DNA from: Candidatus Nitrosotenuis chungbukensis
Lineage (GTDB): Archaea > Thermoproteota > Nitrososphaeria > Nitrososphaerales > Nitrosopumilaceae
Length of the DNA: 64,000 nucleotides
NCBI RefSeq assembly: GCF_000685395.1
Contig: NZ_AVSQ01000002.1
Span: 81,900-145,899 of the forward strand
Reading direction: 5' to 3'
Both the position numbers and the translations under genes were made by a program. This document shows, one piece after another, positions 33,903 to 42,585 of this stretch; positions within the stretch are counted from its first letter, which is position 1, and the number at the start of each line of letters is the position of its first letter. The notes under the pieces were generated by a model. It was not told where the DNA came from. It saw only the letters and a list, made by a program, of their open reading frames with translations, and searched no databases.

Positions 33903-34045
33903 CAGAATGAGTAAATTTTGACATACGCTTTAAACCGATGCATGATTCCACACTCTTAAAACAAAATCCCATAACGAATTGTTTTGTGGGAATACACGAT
34001 TAAGATTTTCATGAAATACGAAAAACCTGAATAAAACACTTCGCG

Positions 34046-34561
34046 CTAGGTTTTGGTTCCGCACTTGGTGCAGAACTTTGCACCTGCTCTAAGATCTGCG
34101 CCACATGACCTGCATCCAGTTTGTGAAGATCGTGGCATCATTGAAGGATCTGGTGAAGGCAGCGTACCTGGTGAGGAAAACGCCTCGCCTGCAGAAACAA
34201 TCGACGGCGGTCGTCCTGGTGTCTGAGCTGGCATGACTGGCACTCGCCCCATGCCGGGCATCATTCCGCCCCCCATGCCGGGCATCAATCCCGGGGACTG
34301 GGTTGTACCAAGGTTTCCTGCGCCAACTTTGTCTATTGCCTTTTTCATCTCAAAGAGCACTTTTACTGCCAAAAATTCTAGCGCAGAATATGCGACGATA
34401 TAGTCGCCCATCTTTTCAAAAAATTCCTTATCAGATAGTTTTCCATGCTTGTACATTGTGTTTGCATCCAAAAATGACTCGTAGTATCCTTGAGAGTCCT
34501 TAAACAAATTATCTAATTTTTCTGCTAAAAGGTTTAGTGTATCTACTTCACCAAGCGACAT
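34046..34561 (-). CDS. Helical protein with Met/Gly/Pro-rich linker and C-terminal zinc ribbon
   Basis: A 171-residue protein. Residues 1-80 are helical (LNLLAEKLDNLFKDS and EMKKAIDKV). Residues 85-145 form a low-complexity linker rich in Pro, Gly, Met and Ser (PGMGGGMMPGMG). Residues 149-168 are a zinc ribbon with CRSCGADL and FCTKCGT. The ribbon could bind nucleic acid or another protein. No family assignment was possible. Confidence 0.68.
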   Translation of the reverse strand: MSLGEVDTLNLLAEKLDNLFKDSQGYYESFLDANTMYKHGKLSDKEFFEKMGDYIVAYSALEFLAVKVLFEMKKAIDKVGAGNLGTTQSPGLMPGMGGGMMPGMGRVPVMPAQTPGRPPSIVSAGEAFSSPGTLPSPDPSMMPRSSQTGCRSCGADLRAGAKFCTKCGTKT

Positions 34562-34611
34562 ATCACAAATTTGCTAGACGCTTATTAATTACTTTAGGAT
34601 AAAAAGAAGAT

Positions 34612-34944
34612 TTAGGTTTTAGAGAGTGCTCTGTCAATCATTCCCTTGTAGGATTCCTTTGATGCCGCGCCAACCTGTTGAGCCAAGACCTGACCCTTGT
34701 GCATAAGCATTAGGGTTGGAATGCTAAAGATGTTGTATTTTGCGGCCAGCTCATTTGCCTCATCGACGTTTACTTTGACAAAGTTTACCTTGCCTTCGTA
34801 ATCTTTGGCAAGCTCTTCTACTACAGGGCCTACCATTCTGCACGGACCGCACCATTCTGCCCAGAAATCTACGAATACCGGGTTTGGAGAATCCACGACT
34901 TGTGTTTGCCAGTCCTTTGCATTTGTTATGTGTGCTAAAGCCAT
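34612..34944 (-). CDS. trxA: Thioredoxin
   Basis: About 110 residues from ATG 34944; a TTG eight codons upstream (34968) is less likely because the extra residues precede the first family strand. The active site is FWAEWCGPCRM near residue 26 and the cis-proline is SIPTL near residue 71. It reduces protein disulfides. The ArsC at 42.2 kb is of the thioredoxin-dependent type, so one of the two thioredoxins here could recycle it. Confidence 0.93.
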   Translation of the reverse strand: MALAHITNAKDWQTQVVDSPNPVFVDFWAEWCGPCRMVGPVVEELAKDYEGKVNFVKVNVDEANELAAKYNIFSIPTLMLMHKGQVLAQQVGAASKESYKGMIDRALSKT

Positions 34945-35045
34945 CTTAATCAAAATCGTTCTAGTCAAACGTATCTAAATATGTTAAGGCGTAGTTCTGG
35001 GCAGATCAACATATACTTAAATGTCCTCTGGCTATTTTTCAAAAT

Positions 35046-35786
35046 ATGAGCTCAGAGCTGCGTTTGAAAAAGCTTAGAGGTTCAGGCGGATTTGTCATGG
35101 CCCAGGTTTCAGACGATCAGCAAAGAAAGGGCAACTTGGGAGGACCTGACTTGTTTTTAGCCCCAATTGGAAGATTGGATCAGGAAAAAATTTCAAAATA
35201 TTACTGTAATACGTGTGAGAAGGATTACGAGGGAAGTCCAAAAATCGAATATGAGAGCCCAAATGAAGAAGTCGCGCAAAATTTGATCCTGTTGGAGCGA
35301 GGACAGTACATGTGCATCACTTGCGGCTCCACCATAGCAGAATACAGGGAATTCCAAAAACAAAACCAGCAGGCAGATGTAGGTCTTGCAAAGCCGATTT
35401 CCCAATCAATTGATCAGCCTACTGTTTCTGAATCAACCATTCAGCCACTTGCCCAGTCAGAAACCCAAACGTTTTCCTCGCCATCAGATCCACAGAACTC
35501 GTTTAGCTCAATAGTCGGGATGTCAGTCTATGACTCTGATGCAAAAAAGGTAGGAGTAGCAAAACAAGTTGGAGTGAATTCATCGCACCAAGTAGTCTTG
35601 ATTGTGACAAAAAACAACGGTTCTGATGAGACCATCGAATGGGGCAAGATCAAAAAAATTGGCGAGATAATCCTGTTGGGAGACGGAACCCAGTCCGGAG
35701 CAGATTCAGGACTCAGATGCGCTGGGTGTAGTTTTGAAAATAAGGCAGGCTCCAAGTTTTGCGAGAGTTGCGGAAGCAAGCTTTAG
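35046..35786 (+). CDS. Multi-domain zinc-ribbon and PRC-barrel-like protein
   Basis: A 246-residue protein. YYCNTCEKD near residue 52 and YMCITCGS near residue 88 form a first zinc site. Residues 105-150 are a Gln/Ser/Pro-rich linker. Residues 155-215 resemble a PRC barrel (SSIVGMSVYDSDAKKVGV, and WGKIKKIGEIILL). A C-terminal ribbon follows (CAGCSFE and FCESCGS). PRC barrels are found in RNA-processing and photosynthetic proteins, and in archaea they also occur in cell-division proteins. The gene is one base upstream of signal peptidase, so the two are likely cotranscribed. Confidence 0.68.
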   Translation: MSSELRLKKLRGSGGFVMAQVSDDQQRKGNLGGPDLFLAPIGRLDQEKISKYYCNTCEKDYEGSPKIEYESPNEEVAQNLILLERGQYMCITCGSTIAEYREFQKQNQQADVGLAKPISQSIDQPTVSESTIQPLAQSETQTFSSPSDPQNSFSSIVGMSVYDSDAKKVGVAKQVGVNSSHQVVLIVTKNNGSDETIEWGKIKKIGEIILLGDGTQSGADSGLRCAGCSFENKAGSKFCESCGSKL

Positions 35787-35787
35787 C

Positions 35788-36489
35788 ATGGCTTCAAGCT
35801 CAACGGTAAAGACAATCGTAAAGGACGTTATCATAGTTGCAGTGGGAGTTGCCGCAATCTGGTTTGGACTCCAGCTAGCGTTCGGAACGCAGAATCCGTT
35901 CTATGTCGTATCTAGCGGAAGCATGATTCCAGTCTTAGAAGTGTATGACGTATTGGTAGTCCAAGGTCATGTGCCGTTTGCAGACATCCAAGTAGGCGAC
36001 ATAATCGTGTTCAACAGGCCAAGCGGTCATGACAGGGTAATTGTCCACCGTGTCGCAGATATTTTGGACGATAATCCAAAGACGATTCGAACAAAGGGCG
36101 ATGCAAACCCCAGCTCTATTCCTGGAACCGACTACCCGCTCACAGAAGAGGAGTACATCGGCAAAGTCGTCTACGTCGTACCGCAAATAGGATACCTAAC
36201 AAGGATTCTGACGCCCCCAATCAACTACATCATAATTGCGGTAATAGTCGGCATAATGATTGTAAAGCAGTATTATGGAAAGGGCAAGAAGGAATCACCC
36301 AAATTTGAAACTACCCAAGCAGAATCTGCCACGGTGGAAGAATTTACAAAATCGCCAGATACAGAATACAATGATTCTGCCTTGGATTTGCCAAAAGAGG
36401 ATCTCGTAAAATCACCAGATACAGAACGCGTTGATCCCACAATGGATTCAAGCCACGACGGCAAGGACCAAAACGAGAGTAAAACCTAA
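35788..36489 (+). CDS. Type I signal peptidase (ER/archaeal Ser-His type)
   Basis: A 233-residue membrane protease. The start at ATG 35788 was chosen because it follows the previous stop after one base and gives the expected N-terminal membrane helix (residues 9-32). SSGSMIPVL places the catalytic Ser at about residue 45, VIVHRV places His (in place of bacterial Lys) at about 87, and KGDANPS places the Asp at about 105. A second membrane helix at about residues 156-174 is followed by a 60-residue acidic tail with a near-repeat (KSPDTEYND and KSPDTERVD). It cleaves signal peptides of exported proteins. Confidence 0.9.
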   Translation: MASSSTVKTIVKDVIIVAVGVAAIWFGLQLAFGTQNPFYVVSSGSMIPVLEVYDVLVVQGHVPFADIQVGDIIVFNRPSGHDRVIVHRVADILDDNPKTIRTKGDANPSSIPGTDYPLTEEEYIGKVVYVVPQIGYLTRILTPPINYIIIAVIVGIMIVKQYYGKGKKESPKFETTQAESATVEEFTKSPDTEYNDSALDLPKEDLVKSPDTERVDPTMDSSHDGKDQNESKT

Positions 36490-36558
36490 AGGCATATCTC
36501 TCCGAAACAGAGTCATAAAACATTAAAGCATACGGAAGACCCTTAAACATTCTCAATT

Positions 36559-37710
36559 ATGACCACGGCAAAAAAAGCGCTGGCGCTTCACAGGAGACTA
36601 AAAGGCAAGATAACAATTGAAAGTAAAATTCGCAACCTGAAGCAGGACGATATCAAGATAATTTACACGCCCGGCGTAGCTTTTGTTTGCGAGGCAATTT
36701 ACAAAAAGCCTTCTGAAAAATACAACCTTACTTCAAAGGGCAACAACGTTGCAATAGTAACCGATGGAACGAGGATTCTCGGCTTGGGAAACATCGGCCC
36801 TTATGCCGCCCTTCCAGTCATGGAGGGAAAGGCAGTGCTGTACAAAGAATTTGGCAACGTGAATGCATTTCCCATTTGTCTTAACACTACAGACAGGGAT
36901 CAAATCACAAGTACGATTAAAGCAATTGAGCCAGTCTTTGGCGCGATAAATCTCGAAGACATTGAATCCCCAAAGGCGCTAGAGATTTCTGCCGAGCTTG
37001 AAAAAACACTTTCGATTCCTGTGTTTCATGACGATAGACATGGGACTGCAGTTGTAGCACTAGCAGCTCTGTTTAATTCATTAAAGCTTGTAAGAAAACC
37101 GCTGTCATCTAGAATCATACTGGCAGGTGCAGGGTCAGCAGGTTATGGAATCTGCAAGCTTCTAAGATTTGCAGGATGCCGGAATTTGGTTGTGGTGGAC
37201 TCGGAAGGCGCTATTTACAAAGGACGGACAAGGCGCATGAACAAGTACAAAAAAGAGATTGCTGAAATTACAAATCCAAAGAGACAGAAAGGAACACTGG
37301 AGAACATCATAAAAAACGCCGACGTTTTCATCGGGGTTTCCGGAATCAAGGGACTTCTTTTGCCCAAGATGATACAAAGCATGAACAGGGATCCGATAAT
37401 CTTTGCACTCACAAACCCTGATCCAGAAATAGACCCAAAAGTTGCAAAGAAATCAGGGGCAAGAATCATCGCTACTGGCAGTTACATGTATGAAAACAAG
37501 ATCAACAACGCGCTCGTGTTTCCATACCTGATGAGAGTCATCTTGGATAGAAGGATAAGAAAAATCACCCTTGCCTTGCTGCACGCTGCTGCAAAAGCAG
37601 TAGCAGGTACGGTTCCCAGCACACAACTTGCCTACAACCACATAATGCCTGAAATCGGCAATAGGCAAATACAAAATAACATCAGCAGAGCATTAAGGAA
37701 ATTCAAATAA
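36559..37710 (+). CDS. Malic enzyme (NAD(P)-dependent malate dehydrogenase, decarboxylating)
   Basis: A 383-residue enzyme. YTPGVAFVCEAI near residue 36 contains the catalytic Tyr of the family. NLEDIESPKALEI near residue 134 and FHDDRHGTAV near residue 155 provide metal and substrate contacts, and GAGSAGYGICKLL near residue 190 is the dinucleotide loop. It interconverts malate with pyruvate and CO2, linking the C4 pool and pyruvate in an autotroph. ATG start. It is convergent with the 4-hydroxybutyryl-CoA dehydratase gene. Confidence 0.9.
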   Translation: MTTAKKALALHRRLKGKITIESKIRNLKQDDIKIIYTPGVAFVCEAIYKKPSEKYNLTSKGNNVAIVTDGTRILGLGNIGPYAALPVMEGKAVLYKEFGNVNAFPICLNTTDRDQITSTIKAIEPVFGAINLEDIESPKALEISAELEKTLSIPVFHDDRHGTAVVALAALFNSLKLVRKPLSSRIILAGAGSAGYGICKLLRFAGCRNLVVVDSEGAIYKGRTRRMNKYKKEIAEITNPKRQKGTLENIIKNADVFIGVSGIKGLLLPKMIQSMNRDPIIFALTNPDPEIDPKVAKKSGARIIATGSYMYENKINNALVFPYLMRVILDRRIRKITLALLHAAAKAVAGTVPSTQLAYNHIMPEIGNRQIQNNISRALRKFK

Positions 37711-37774
37711 TCCAAGTTCTTACGTGTCTTGACAATAAACAGTACAGAAATGCGCAGTAAATTAGAAAACAGAA

Positions 37775-39286
37775 TTATTTTTGTGGAATCTTGAATACCC
37801 GTTTAAAGTAGTCAGAGTTCTCTGGTGTTTCGTCTGCGTTTTCTTTGACGTTTGCAAGGCTCTTTGCTAGATTTTTCTTGTACCCAAGCTGCATTTGTCG
37901 CGCAATCTGAATTCTTTGGGCCTGGGGTGAACCTGCGCCGTGCATTGACTCAGTCAGATATCCCACTGCGTTTCGTCCAAGTGTCATGTTTTCAATTAAT
38001 CGCAAAATACGTACTCTGTTCTCAACATCTATTCCCTTTCTTCCGGCAAGATACTTTTTGAGTAGCGGTCCTGCCACAGGATGCCTAAAGTCCTGCTCAG
38101 AAGGCATTGTGACAACAAGCCCGCCAGCTATATCCTGTGCAAGTCTAGAGATTTCGTATGGGAATCTAGTGACGTTGTGCTTGCATACGTTTGCAAGCAT
38201 GTCATCGTTTAGCCACACGCCTGATTTCATTTCTTGCGCTTGATATGAAGAGGCAATTCCTGCAGCGTAGATGGATTCGTTTAGATGAGTCATCTCGACA
38301 AGCTTGTCTCTAATATGGGAAACATCTGGGATGCCATTATAATCAGAAATTGCAGCTGATGCACCAATTAATACATCGCCAAGTCCAGTCTTGCAAACGT
38401 AGCTTCTCCTGTGATAGCAGGTGAATCGCTCAACTAGCATTGCCGCGAATTCGTACTCGCCGTCCATGAAAATTTTATCATTTGGAATGAAAACGTCATC
38501 AAGGATCATCAAAGCCTCCTGTCCTGCAAATTTCGAGTTTCCTGCATCGATGTCTCCTTCTTCCATGCTTCTTGTGTCACATGACTGGCGGCCATAGATG
38601 TAGGTGATTCCCGGAGCGTCTGCCGGAATTGCTCCAACTATGGCATAGTCCTTGTCTTTTTCTGTCAGTCTCATGGTAGGCATTACGATTATCCAATGTG
38701 AATTGATGCAGCCAGTCTGGTGCGCCTTTGCGCCCTTGACATATACGCCATCTTTGGTTCTTTTTGTTATTCTAAGAAACAGATCAGGATCTGCCTGCTC
38801 GTGCGGAGCCTTGCCTCTATCTCCTTTGACATCAGTCATTGCTCCACCTATGACAAAGTTTTCTTCCTGCATCTGTTTGATAAATTCTAGTAACTTTTTG
38901 TGATAACTGGTATGGTGTTTTTCATCTATTTCAAACGTGGTTGAGTGAAGTGAATTCAGCGCATCCATTCCCACACACCTCTGGAAGCAGGTTCCTGTAA
39001 GCTGGCCTAGTTTTCTTTGCATCTTGTTTTGCAAAACCAAGTCCTGTGCAGATTCTGCAATATGTAAAAATCGATTCACGTGCTTTCCTGAAATCTTTGA
39101 CATTGGAGATGCCAGTTGTTCCTCCCTTGCTGCCAGGTCGTATGTTTCGGCAACCGCGTTAATTGAAGGACGAATCATTGGATGATCCACCGGATCCTTT
39201 ACTAGTTCTCCAAAAAGATAGACTGTAAGTTTTCTGCCCCTTAAGCTTTGGATATACTCCTGCCCAGTTCTTATTGGCATATTCAC
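37775..39286 (-). CDS. 4-Hydroxybutyryl-CoA dehydratase
   Basis: A 503-residue flavin and [4Fe-4S] enzyme of the 4-hydroxyphenylacetate hydroxylase fold. CFQRC (Cys near 100 and 104), HRRSYVC (His near 292 and Cys near 298) match the four cluster ligands known from the Clostridium enzyme. It dehydrates 4-hydroxybutyryl-CoA to crotonyl-CoA, a key radical step of the thaumarchaeal 3-hydroxypropionate/4-hydroxybutyrate cycle. GTG start; an ATG two codons later (39280) is equally possible. HpaB-type monooxygenase is the alternative, but the cluster ligands argue against it. Confidence 0.93.
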   Translation of the reverse strand: MNMPIRTGQEYIQSLRGRKLTVYLFGELVKDPVDHPMIRPSINAVAETYDLAAREEQLASPMSKISGKHVNRFLHIAESAQDLVLQNKMQRKLGQLTGTCFQRCVGMDALNSLHSTTFEIDEKHHTSYHKKLLEFIKQMQEENFVIGGAMTDVKGDRGKAPHEQADPDLFLRITKRTKDGVYVKGAKAHQTGCINSHWIIVMPTMRLTEKDKDYAIVGAIPADAPGITYIYGRQSCDTRSMEEGDIDAGNSKFAGQEALMILDDVFIPNDKIFMDGEYEFAAMLVERFTCYHRRSYVCKTGLGDVLIGASAAISDYNGIPDVSHIRDKLVEMTHLNESIYAAGIASSYQAQEMKSGVWLNDDMLANVCKHNVTRFPYEISRLAQDIAGGLVVTMPSEQDFRHPVAGPLLKKYLAGRKGIDVENRVRILRLIENMTLGRNAVGYLTESMHGAGSPQAQRIQIARQMQLGYKKNLAKSLANVKENADETPENSDYFKRVFKIPQK

Positions 39287-39359
39287 CCTTGCTCGAACTG
39301 TTATAAATATTCAGTATTTTTCGGCGAGATCACAGATAAAATGGGTTAATTTGAGAACA

Positions 39360-39926
39360 TTAGGATAAACTAATTTTGGATTTGTACCTAAAGCAGTTTG
39401 TGGTGTGATCATTTGTGATTCCAACTGCCTGCATAAACGCATAACAAATTGTCGAACCAACAAAGTTGAATCCTCTTTTCTTGAGGTCCTTGCTGATTTT
39501 ATCAGACAAGACTGTGGATGGAGGAATGTTATGTAATTTTTTGTAGTTGTTTTTAATTGGCTTGTTGTTGACAAAACCCCAAATGTACGCATCAAAGGAA
39601 CCGAATTCCTTTTGGATTGCAATAAATTGTTTTGCGTTGTTTATAGCAGACTGAATTTTCAGCCTGTTTCTGATGATTCCTTCATCATGGAGCAATCTGC
39701 TTACATCCTTTTGTGTGTATTTTGAAACCTTGAGCGGGTTAAAATTGGAAAATGCCTTGCGATACGTTTGTCTTCTTTTTAGTACGGTAGACCATGACAG
39801 TCCTGCCTGGGCCCCCTCAAGTATTAGCATCTCAAAGAGTCTTTGATCATCGTGCACTGGAATGCCCCATTCGTTGTCATGGTACTGAATCATCAGATCG
39901 TCCTTAGCCCACTCGCATCGTTCCAT
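39360..39926 (-). CDS. tag: DNA-3-methyladenine glycosylase I
   Basis: About 188 residues from ATG 39926; a TTG six codons upstream is unlikely since family members begin RCEWAKDD. YHDNEWGIPVHDD near residue 14 and EGAQAGLSWSTVLKRR near residue 34 are the Tag signature with the base-binding Glu and Trp. His and Cys ligands for the zinc snap lie near the ends (C3, H16 and C-terminal H and C). It removes 3-methyladenine from DNA. It sits between two carbon-related genes without evident link. Confidence 0.9.
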   Translation of the reverse strand: MERCEWAKDDLMIQYHDNEWGIPVHDDQRLFEMLILEGAQAGLSWSTVLKRRQTYRKAFSNFNPLKVSKYTQKDVSRLLHDEGIIRNRLKIQSAINNAKQFIAIQKEFGSFDAYIWGFVNNKPIKNNYKKLHNIPPSTVLSDKISKDLKKRGFNFVGSTICYAFMQAVGITNDHTTNCFRYKSKISLS

Positions 39927-39971
39927 GTTACGAAAACTAACCAAATTAGTAATTTATAGAAACGCCTGTTA

Positions 39972-40274
39972 TCAGGTAAATTTTTCCGAACGGATCACTT
40001 TGGCATCTCCGACATACAGAATTATTGCAAAATCAGAGAACATGGTTCTCATTATCTCTTCTACGATACTTTCAAGCTTATCGTTGCTCAAGAGTACTTC
40101 GATTTTTACATTCTTGTCAGTTATTCCTTTGCCATGCAGGTTTTTTGATCCGCTGCCTTCTACTTCATAAAAAGTATATCCAGAAACTTGGTGCTTGTCA
40201 AGAATATCAAAGATGTTTCTTTGTGCAAGAACCTCACATGTTATTGTAAGTAGTTTGATTTCGTATAACTTCAT
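39972..40274 (-). CDS. PII-like signalling protein, SbtB type
   Basis: A 100-residue protein from ATG 40274; the upstream TTG at 40286 adds four residues. The core VSGYTFYEVEGSGSKNLHGKG (about residues 30-50, key residues GYT and GSxxN) matches SbtB, the nucleotide-binding regulator of cyanobacterial bicarbonate uptake. FAIILYVGDAKVI near the end matches its last strand. The C-terminal CGPEGC-type R-loop of cyanobacterial SbtB is absent. It lies 39 bases after the SbtA-like gene on the same strand, so the two form an operon. Ordinary GlnK is excluded by the missing uridylylation T-loop. Confidence 0.8.
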   Translation of the reverse strand: MKLYEIKLLTITCEVLAQRNIFDILDKHQVSGYTFYEVEGSGSKNLHGKGITDKNVKIEVLLSNDKLESIVEEIMRTMFSDFAIILYVGDAKVIRSEKFT

Positions 40275-40313
40275 ACATATCTCCAAGAATTTGCGTGAAT
40301 AAGCTTATCGATT

Positions 40314-41378
40314 CTACAAATTATGCAGGTATGAAGAGAGGGTAAGCATGATAGGCAACATTACAATTATGTTGTATGGGAATGTTATGCCAAGTGCAGA
40401 CGTAATGTACAAGCTTGGCTTTGCCTGAGGGATAGCTGTTCTAAGAACTGCAGGAGCTGCAATAAACGAGGCACTGGCAAGCAGCAATCCGAACATAACA
40501 GAACCACCTACGCTTAATCCAAGAAAAGTAGACACGGCAACGCCAATGACTCCGTTTATTGTTGGAATAATAATTGAGAATCCCACCAGAAACGGGCCAA
40601 CGTTTCTGATATCATCTAGTCTTTTTCCAGCGATTATTCCCATCTCTATTAGAAATATCACTATGGCCCCGGCAAAAAGATCCTCAAAGACTAGTTTTAT
40701 TGGTTGAAATCCCTCCTTCCCAATGGCGTAACCAATCATTATGCTACCAAGTAAAATCACAATTGCTTTTCCGGTGATAGATTCGCGTAAAACATGATAG
40801 AATGATCTGTTTTGTTTTATGCTAGCTTCAAGCTCGGCATACGCGGTAGGATCATTTTGATCGTCTTTGGAGTATTTTTGTAATGTTTGCTTTTTCTTTT
40901 GCACCATCTTTGATACTGCCATATTGGTAAGAAATATTGCCAAAACAAAGCTTACCGGCTCCAATACTGCCAATATGGCAGCAAGAAATCCTTCTGATGT
41001 CACTCCCTGATTTTTTAAAAACGATAGTCCTACTGAGAAGGTTACCGCCCCTACTGCCCCATATGTGGACGCCAGTGCATAAGAGTCAAAAATGTTGAAT
41101 TTGCCAAGCTTACGCAATATTTGATAGTGATTCAGAGTCATGATTAGAGACAGGGCTATTGCCACAAACATTGGGATGAGCATGCTTTCAAATCCAGTTG
41201 TTCTCATCTCTATTCCGCCGTGAAGCCCTATGGCAGCTAGCAGGTATATTGGCAGAAATTCAGATATTGCTTCTGGAATTTTTAGATCAGACTTGATTCT
41301 TGCAGCCACAATTCCAAGAATAAAGAACAGTACGACTGGCGTTAGAAGATTAGATTGGATTAGCTCAATTATACCCAT
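40314..41378 (-). CDS. sbtA: SbtA-like sodium-dependent bicarbonate transporter
   Basis: A 354-residue membrane protein with about ten helices. GLHGGIEMR near residue 52, STYGAVGAVTFSVG near residue 104 and LEPVSFVLAIFL near residue 138 match the conserved Na/HCO3 site regions of SbtA. A charged cytoplasmic loop of about 50 residues (KMVQKKKQ to ESITGK) divides the two five-helix halves as in SbtA. Bicarbonate is the substrate of acetyl-/propionyl-CoA carboxylase in this group, so import is a sensible role. Another anion cannot be excluded. The SbtB-like partner follows. Confidence 0.8.
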   Translation of the reverse strand: MGIIELIQSNLLTPVVLFFILGIVAARIKSDLKIPEAISEFLPIYLLAAIGLHGGIEMRTTGFESMLIPMFVAIALSLIMTLNHYQILRKLGKFNIFDSYALASTYGAVGAVTFSVGLSFLKNQGVTSEGFLAAILAVLEPVSFVLAIFLTNMAVSKMVQKKKQTLQKYSKDDQNDPTAYAELEASIKQNRSFYHVLRESITGKAIVILLGSIMIGYAIGKEGFQPIKLVFEDLFAGAIVIFLIEMGIIAGKRLDDIRNVGPFLVGFSIIIPTINGVIGVAVSTFLGLSVGGSVMFGLLLASASFIAAPAVLRTAIPQAKPSLYITSALGITFPYNIIVMLPIMLTLSSYLHNL

Positions 41379-41514
41379 TTTTGATCAGCCCAAAATTAAC
41401 AACGAATAACTAATGCAGTAATTGCAGACATCGCATTTGTAATAGACAGATTATTTTTTGTTTGCATAGGTACAATGTTTTTGAGTTTTCGTTATTGATA
41501 TAAAGATAAGCGTT

Positions 41515-42177
41515 TCAATTTTTTGCAAGTTTCTTGTACAATACACCAACGATTCCGGCACTCACGAATGGGGCGGTCCAATACAGCCACAAATCGCCCA
41601 ACGACCAAGAAAGCAAGGCCGGAGCTAAGGAACGTGCAGGATTCATCGATGCACCAGAGATAAAAGACAAAAAGAAAATGTCAAGGCCAACCATGCCCCC
41701 AATCGCAAGACCTGATACACCATACAATCCCTTCGTGTGAATCACAATCAAGATGACTGACAGTAGAAGAGCGGTAGCAAAAATCTCAACGCCAAAAATT
41801 ACTGGCAGTGCATAGGAGTAGTTAGGAGTATTTGCGCCAAGATTTGCGTCTGTGCCAATCAAAAATTTTACAAACAAGCTTGCCAAGAACGCTCCAATGA
41901 TTTCAGCTGAAAGATAAATGAATAGTTGATTTTTAGGCATGTGTCTTGTGATTAGAAATGTGATTGTTGTTGCAGGATTAAAGTGAGCCATCGAGACTTT
42001 TCCAACTGCATATACCATCAAAGAAACCGCAACAAACGGCGCAAAAGCCTCAAACCAAAGTCCGATTTTCCCCCCATATTGCGCATTGATTACGACAGAG
42101 CCAGTTGCAAGTACAACTACTACAAAAGTTCCAGCAAGTTCGGCAAAAAATCTCTTCTGATTTGAAGAAAGTTTCAT
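41515..42177 (-). CDS. Aquaporin-family channel in an arsenic operon (AqpS-like)
   Basis: About 220 residues from ATG 42177, which overlaps the ArsC stop by four bases (ATGA); the earlier TTG at 42192 is not needed. The MIP fold has six helices and two NPA loops, HFNPATT near residue 65 and SMNPARS near residue 183, complete and in order. In some bacterial ars operons an aquaglyceroporin carries arsenite out down its gradient. Coupling to ArsC suggests the same here; plain water or glycerol flux is the alternative. Confidence 0.85.
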   Translation of the reverse strand: MKLSSNQKRFFAELAGTFVVVVLATGSVVINAQYGGKIGLWFEAFAPFVAVSLMVYAVGKVSMAHFNPATTITFLITRHMPKNQLFIYLSAEIIGAFLASLFVKFLIGTDANLGANTPNYSYALPVIFGVEIFATALLLSVILIVIHTKGLYGVSGLAIGGMVGLDIFFLSFISGASMNPARSLAPALLSWSLGDLWLYWTAPFVSAGIVGVLYKKLAKN

Positions 42178-42572
42178 TCCAGTGCTTTGCAAAGATCAAT
42201 CACCTTTTTTTCGATTAAATCGCGAATTTTTCGCACCTCGTCAAGTGGCTTTCCCTTTGGATCTGGAATCCCCCAGTCCAAGACATTTTGAACAAATATC
42301 GCTGGACATGATTCTTTGTCCATGCAGCCCATGTTCACTATTCTAGCTGACTGCTTAATCATAGAATCAGAGATCACCTTTGACTGATGATTAGAAATGT
42401 CAATTCCGATTTCGCTCATTACCGCGATGGCAAGCGGGTTTACCGTGTCAACGGGCCTTGTTCCCGCACTTTGCGGCTCGTATCCAACAGGCGCGTATTT
42501 CCGGAAAAATCCTTCTGCCATCTGGCTCCTACCAGCATTTTCTACGCATACAAAGAGGACTTTTTTCTGCAT
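42174..42572 (-). CDS. arsC: Thioredoxin-type arsenate reductase (low-Mr phosphatase fold)
   Basis: A 132-residue enzyme. CVENAGRS (Cys 9, Arg 15) is the CX5R phosphate/arsenate loop. A pair of cysteines near 83 and 89 (GCMDKESC) provides the relay used by the thioredoxin-coupled ArsC family. DWGIPDP near residue 104 carries the general acid. It reduces arsenate to arsenite. It follows arsM by 13 bases and overlaps the aquaporin start, so arsM-arsC-aqp is one transcript. Confidence 0.9.
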   Translation of the reverse strand: MQKKVLFVCVENAGRSQMAEGFFRKYAPVGYEPQSAGTRPVDTVNPLAIAVMSEIGIDISNHQSKVISDSMIKQSARIVNMGCMDKESCPAIFVQNVLDWGIPDPKGKPLDEVRKIRDLIEKKVIDLCKALE

Positions 42573-42585
42573 TTTGCTCGTGAAG

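Noticed and set aside
41534..41740. Plus-strand frame opposite the aquaporin gene
   Set aside because: Shadow of the aquaporin second NPA region.
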